Shown one piece after another: positions 60,801 to 64,000 of a stretch of 64,000 nt of DNA. A program made the position numbers and the translations under genes. Where the stretch lies: contig OZ017751.1 in the NCBI GenBank assembly GCA_963969365.1, positions 868,001 through 932,000 of the forward strand. Direction: 5' to 3'. The notes below the pieces were generated by a model, which saw only the letters and a program-made list of their open reading frames with translations, did not search any database and was not told where the DNA came from. Every line of letters begins with the position of its first letter. Position 1 is the first letter of the stretch. The stretch comes from Asterochloris sp. CNOR1. Taxonomy: Eukaryota; Chlorophyta; Trebouxiophyceae; Trebouxiales; Trebouxiaceae.

Positions 60801-61653
60801 TCAGCAGGCATTGACTGTCAAGGGCTCCTTGCAGTGCTGACAGTGTCAGGCTGTGCAGCCCTGGCAGCCGGGAGCAGGGGCAGAGCGCCAGTGCTTCCAG
60901 GCAGTCCAGGTGTGTGCAGGCAACAAGGCGATGCACTGTGCGCATTGCTGCCGCACGCCCAGCCGAGTAAGCGCTGTAGCCGGAGGCCACTGCAGCAAGG
61001 CGTCGCTGCTGGGGGCTCACCACAGACGGTGCCCACGGAGCGGGACTTGGTGACCAGCAGCAGGTAGTAGCGCTCCAGGAACCTGACGCAGCCAATGATC
61101 CCGACAGCCTGCAGCGTGGTAGGATAATGATGAGGCAGCAGCTGACAGCCTGGAATTGATTGTGGAGTCATTCATGCAATATTCTGGGTGTGCCAGCTGC
61201 AGGATGAGCTGGCATGAAGCAGCAACGGTTTGCTGGGCCACTTCTTGAGCTGCTGTGATGGCACCTACACTGCCGCATGTCAGGCAGCACCGCACCATAC
61301 GGTGCATTGTCGGTGACTTGTGTGGGACCGGCCTTGCATGCAGCTGACAGAATGCGTGACAGAATGGCGCTCACCTCGCAGACCAGCTGCAGCCCTTTGT
61401 GCAGCAGGTTGCCGGCATGGATTTGGCTGAGCAGGGCACTGCACTGCGACTTTGAGTAGATGGTGGCATCCTCGAATGCCTCCAGCTCTGGGCCGCCATG
61501 CCTGCTGAGCTTCAGCACCCTGAAGGCACTCTCTGCTTTGTCGCTGCCAACAATGTAGTGGAACCCGCGGGTGCAGTAGACCTGGAACTTCTCTAAGGGG
61601 GCTGGGCTGCTGCTTCCAGCCTCACTCTGCTGCAGTGCAGCTTGACCTGCCAT
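48880..61653 (-). CDS. SAC-domain phosphoinositide phosphatase (plant SAC1-5 / FIG4 type)
   Basis: Removes phosphates from endosomal/vacuolar phosphoinositides; the closest group includes FIG4 and Arabidopsis SAC1-5, linked to PI(3,5)P2. Firm exons: 61375-61653, 61021-61108, 60721-60779, 60090-60271, 59612-59755, 59136-59256, 58651-58764, 58175-58300, 57566-57724, 56878-57096, 56340-56442, 55825-55947, 53995-55242, 53333-53498, 49918-50107, 48880-49087; several between 53300 and 50110 are unresolved. The first ATG at 61653 leads into [19 protein letters not shown]. Catalytic C-x5-R-T is CIDCLDRT near 57060, flanked by VRGSIPLYW and [32 protein letters not shown] precedes a 415-codon Gln/Ala/Pro-rich exon, as in plant SAC proteins but longer. 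Introns contain many copies of exon edges. The C-terminal third may include wrong or missing exons. Confidence 0.9.
49490..49960 (-). repeat. Four copies of a SAC exon end with donor
   Basis: The true exon 49918-50107 ends QEARNVYQR, then GTGAAA. Similar ends with good donors recur at 49534 ([14 protein letters not shown]), 49639 ([14 protein letters not shown]) and near 49813 ([15 protein letters not shown]). The true exon and the copies ending at 49534 and 49639 stop in the same phase and could join the last exon. Confidence 0.8.
52074..52190. repeat. Degenerate tandem pair
   Basis: 52074-52110 and 52147-52185 share AAGCCCNAGAGCCTGCANAAGCT-like sequence. They lie in the unresolved part of the SAC gene. 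Confidence 0.6.
52838..53020. repeat. Degenerate tandem pair
   Basis: 52838-52910 and 52952-53020 share GCATGCTGGAGG and GCAGGCTGC...TCC blocks. The lower copy overlaps a probable coding stretch on the minus strand ([18 protein letters not shown]). Confidence 0.55.
55535..55947 (-). repeat. Two decayed copies of a SAC exon in the next intron
   Basis: The true exon 55825-55947 ends [17 protein letters not shown]. About 55672-55776 imitates it as [12 protein letters not shown], and about 55535-55620 as [12 protein letters not shown]. Shared DNA blocks include GGGGTGGGC and AGCTCCCANAGGGC. Confidence 0.85.
57719..57850 (-). repeat. Copy of a SAC exon acceptor region
   Basis: 57799-57850 resembles 57719-57771, the acceptor of the exon 57566-57724. 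Both have CCTGCAGGCAGCC or CTCTGCAGGCAGCC followed by GTGCAGGCAT-like sequence. Confidence 0.65.
60234..60592 (-). repeat. Five-copy array of a SAC exon start
   Basis: The start of exon 4 (true edge 60234-60280; [15 protein letters not shown]) recurs at about 60331-60378, 60424-60465, 60487-60527 and, partly, 60563-60592. Plus-strand blocks TTCTCAGC and GCGCAGT are shared. The first copy is about 80 percent identical by eye. Confidence 0.9.
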
Positions 61654-61827
61654 CAAGTTGGGGACCCTTTCCCTGGATCGCTGCGATCCTGGCGATGCCG
61701 CCAAGGCTGGTGTCGATGCTGCCGCATTGTGTGAGACCACTGGCTGCACCTGGCGATCCCACGAGAAAAAGCCCTCTCCCGACACTCGGTCAACTCCTGG
61801 TCAAGGCAGCTTTGTTGTTCATGCGGA

Positions 61828-63541
61828 TCAGCCCATCAGCTTCACCAAGCTGTCTTTGGCAGCTTGAATGTTGCTAAGCATCTCCTTGTGCTGCTTGACC
61901 TGATTCTGCTGCCGTTGGCGCCAGGACTGCAGCCTGCAAGCAATGGTAGACATTGCATGGTGATCTGGTATGGCAGGGCCATGACAGTGAGTGATGCTTC
62001 TGACCATATGGGCACAGCAACTCCCAGCAGCTGCTCACCTGACTTCTGCAGACTGCTGCCTTCCAGTGGCTTCCTCCAGCGCATGTCTAGCTGTCTGTGT
62101 GTCAGCCTGCATCGGCGGGTGCAGACCTTCAGCGTGCTGCAGCCACCAGATGGTGAGCCTTCTGCCTGTGTTGCACGTTGGAAACCCAGACACCTGCAGT
62201 CTAGAAGCCTCTTTCGCTGCTGCCTGCTGCTTGGCCTGCTGGTGCTCCTTCTGTGCCAAAATCTGCTTTGCCAGGGTCTGCTGCTGTTGCTGGGCACGGG
62301 CCAGCTGGTATTGTAGGTCTGCCTTGTGGCTAAGAAGCGCATCGTAGGACCTGCGGGATTTTGTCAGGTTGTGGTGGCTGCAGTGTTGAGCTAGCTCACC
62401 CCGCCTCTGCAGCACTGTAGGAGCAGCTTGTATAGATACTGTCCTGTGCAGCAGGCTCTGGAACAGCCCTCTCCAGCACAAGCAACATGCATCTTCACAT
62501 GCATGCTGCACTCTGGCGTTGGGCTCACTGCAGCAGCTTGTCATGCAGGCAGCTCTGACTGGGTAAGATTGCCAGAGGGAATGCCAGGGGCATTTGGCTG
62601 CACCTCAACAAGCACAAGTGTGCAGGAAGCCCTGGACACAGGATATCAGCAGGAAGCTAACCAGTACCTCAGCCAGCTCAATTACATTACCTTTGAGCAG
62701 CCAGCCCTGGGATACTGGGTGCCAACTCAGAGCCTTTTGTTGGAGGCTGGCCGCACCTCAGCAAGCTCAGTCTCAAGTGCTGTGCAGGCAGCTTGCTCCT
62801 CTGCAGAGGTGCAGTCCACGATGCTGTTGAACTTGCGCATGCGGCTCTGCTCTGCCTGCAATGCCTGTGACAAGCGCTGCTTGGTGGCTGCCAGCTGGTC
62901 CACCTGCTGCAGCAACCTGCAGCACAGCCAAGGCCAGGCTCAGCCCTTCACCTGGTGACCCTTGAGCTACGCAACGGAGGCACTGCATGGTGGCACCTAG
63001 CTGCCTAATCTGCTGCAGCAACCCTGCAGCTCGGCCAAGAACAGGCTGCGCTTCTTACAGCTGCACCTCACTGCACACTACAGTGGCAGACGTGCGATTT
63101 CTGGTGTCCGCCCAGTCAGGCTCTCTCTACATGTGGCTGGTTGGCCTCATTTCACCCGCAGCTGCGCATCAAACAAGCAAGAGCAGCAAATTCACGTCAG
63201 CTGCTCCTGCTGAGCCTTCACAGCCTCATCTGTGCCCGTGTCCAGCTCTGTCTGCAGCCTGCAATTGCTGGACTGCAGTTCCAGAGCCCGAAGAGACAGT
63301 TGTATGTGCTGCTGGGACAGACTCTCCTGCAGAGGGCAGCAGGGTGCGAAGCATGGACACGTTGACTTTCGGGCTGCAGAAAAGTGCCTGATGGGGTTGC
63401 CTGGTGCTTTTGTTGCCCATGGAGTCTGATCTGTGCAGCATCCCTCTGCTCCTGCTCATGCTGCAGCTCCTCGGTCCTTCTGCCCAGCAAACTCTCCAGC
63501 TCTTCAATGCGGAGCAGCCAGCTGAGAGCGATCCCATCCAT
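61828..63541 (-). CDS. Small coiled-coil protein, unknown function
   Basis: The ATG at 63541 sits in an ideal context (ACCATGG). The readable pieces are RIEELESLLGRRTEELQHEQ near 63500, a Gln-rich helix LLQQVDQLAATKQRL near 62900, LLSHKADLQYQLARAQQQQQ near 62310, RHALEEATGRQQSAEV near 62060, and a last exon ending NIQAAKDSLVKLMG before the stop at 61830. Heptads of Leu and charged residues through the whole chain indicate one long coiled coil of roughly 250-300 residues. I recognise no family; a structural or kinetochore/centrosome-type role would be a guess. The SAC start lies 174 bp away on the same strand; the divergent neighbour is isopentenyl phosphate kinase. Exon borders between 62100 and 63400 are only partly settled. 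Confidence 0.65.
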
Positions 63542-63660
63542 GGTCTTGCGACACAGCCTCTTACATGCCCGCTTAGTAGCAACTTTAGGCGGTAACTTAC
63601 CCTAGGCCAGAGTTCCGGACCCAAATCCCACTTGTGGAGAGATCTGTGAGTGGCGGGGAC
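63542..63660. promoter_or_regulatory. Compact divergent promoter
   Basis: Only 119 bp separate the start codons of the coiled-coil gene (-) and isopentenyl phosphate kinase (+). No TATA box is visible. Confidence 0.5.
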
Positions 63661-64000
63661 ATGTCCAGAGTCAGGGTTATCATCAAGCTAGGAGGTGCTG
63701 CCATCACAGATAAAGAGCAGTTCGAGACTGCCAAGCAGGATGTGATTCAGCAGCTTGCTCAACAGATCGCCAATATGCTTACATGCCAGGGAGGAGCTGC
63801 CATCATAGTTCATGGAGCCGGCAGGTGCTGCTGCAGATCTGATATTGGTGGGCTGCAATTCATCAGTGTGCAGCAATCCAGTGAATGTTACATGTGCGCC
63901 TGCAGTTTTGGGCATCATCAAGCCAGCCAGTATGGGGTGGCTGCTGGCGGCATCAGTCGCCCCGATGTCCGGCATGGCTTTGCTCTGACAAGGCAGTCTG
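63661..64000 (+). CDS. IPK: Isopentenyl phosphate kinase, 5' part (runs off window)
   Basis: Phosphorylates isopentenyl (or dimethylallyl) phosphate to the diphosphate; amino-acid-kinase fold. Exon 1 is 63661-63824 and exon 2 starts at 63906; the phase-2 join gives HGAGSFGHHQASQYGV. Exon 1 has the N-terminal IIKLGGAAITDKE loop (nucleotide binding) and VHGAG; the histidine after SFG is the family's substrate-binding residue. Exon 2 continues VRHGFALTRQS at the window edge, where Arabidopsis IPK has GFVATRISV. No transit peptide is visible, so the protein is probably cytosolic. Chlorophytes are known to keep IPK although they lost the cytosolic mevalonate pathway. Confidence 0.92.
   Translation, partial: MSRVRVIIKLGGAAITDKEQFETAKQDVIQQLAQQIANMLTCQGGAAIIVHGAGRCCCRSDIGGLQFISVQQSSECYMCACSFGHHQASQYGVAAGGISRPDVRHGFALTRQS

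Noticed and set aside
1-64000. CRISPR arrays, bacterial operons, tRNA or rRNA genes
   Set aside because: The repeats are degenerate and exon-derived, the genes are spliced, and I recognised no tRNA cloverleaf or rRNA sequence.

Overview
The window is nuclear DNA of a green alga, most likely a chlorophyte of the trebouxiophyte kind; I cannot name the genus. The evidence is GC-rich DNA, very dense spliceosomal introns (mostly GTGAGY donors and CTGCAG acceptors), a mitochondrion-targeted transhydrogenase, plant-type SppA, SCYL2 and SAC proteins, and an isopentenyl phosphate kinase. Genes were rebuilt by joining exons whose phases agree and whose joined protein follows a known family. Most lie far beyond any single open frame.

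Layout, left to right. 715-2236 (-) is part of a secreted beta-helix-like protein. 3239-4006 (+) is the decayed 3' end of a non-LTR retrotransposon. 4228-14630 (+) is a complete 25-exon, 1059-residue NAD(P) transhydrogenase. 14781-18704 (-) is an SppA-type protease. 18705-20698 is gene-poor, with a possible F-box remnant and a perfect 50-bp tandem duplication. 20699-29029 (-) is an SCYL2 pseudokinase. 29266-33515 (+) is a secreted protein resembling periplasmic metal/cobalamin-binding proteins. 33837-46653 (-) is a SulP transporter with STAS and cyclic-nucleotide-binding domains. 47066-48495 (+) is a small SEC-C/YchJ-like protein. 48880-61653 (-) is a SAC-domain phosphoinositide phosphatase. 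61828-63541 (-) is a small coiled-coil protein. 63661 to the right edge (+) is the start of isopentenyl phosphate kinase.

Genes sit in alternating orientation with short spacers: divergent pairs share 236, about 412 and 119 bp, and convergent pairs are 150-385 bp apart. There is no operon or shared pathway. Two genes, SCYL2 and the SAC phosphatase, both concern endosome and clathrin traffic, but their proximity is probably chance.

The most unusual signal is inside the introns. At about twenty places in the window there are tandem degenerate copies. In many of them the first or last 30-100 bases of an exon, with its splice site, recur one to four times in the neighbouring intron. Clear cases occur in the transhydrogenase, SCYL2, SulP and SAC genes. 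I read this as intron growth by local tandem duplication across exon-intron junctions. Several introns also appear to use GC instead of GT as donor.
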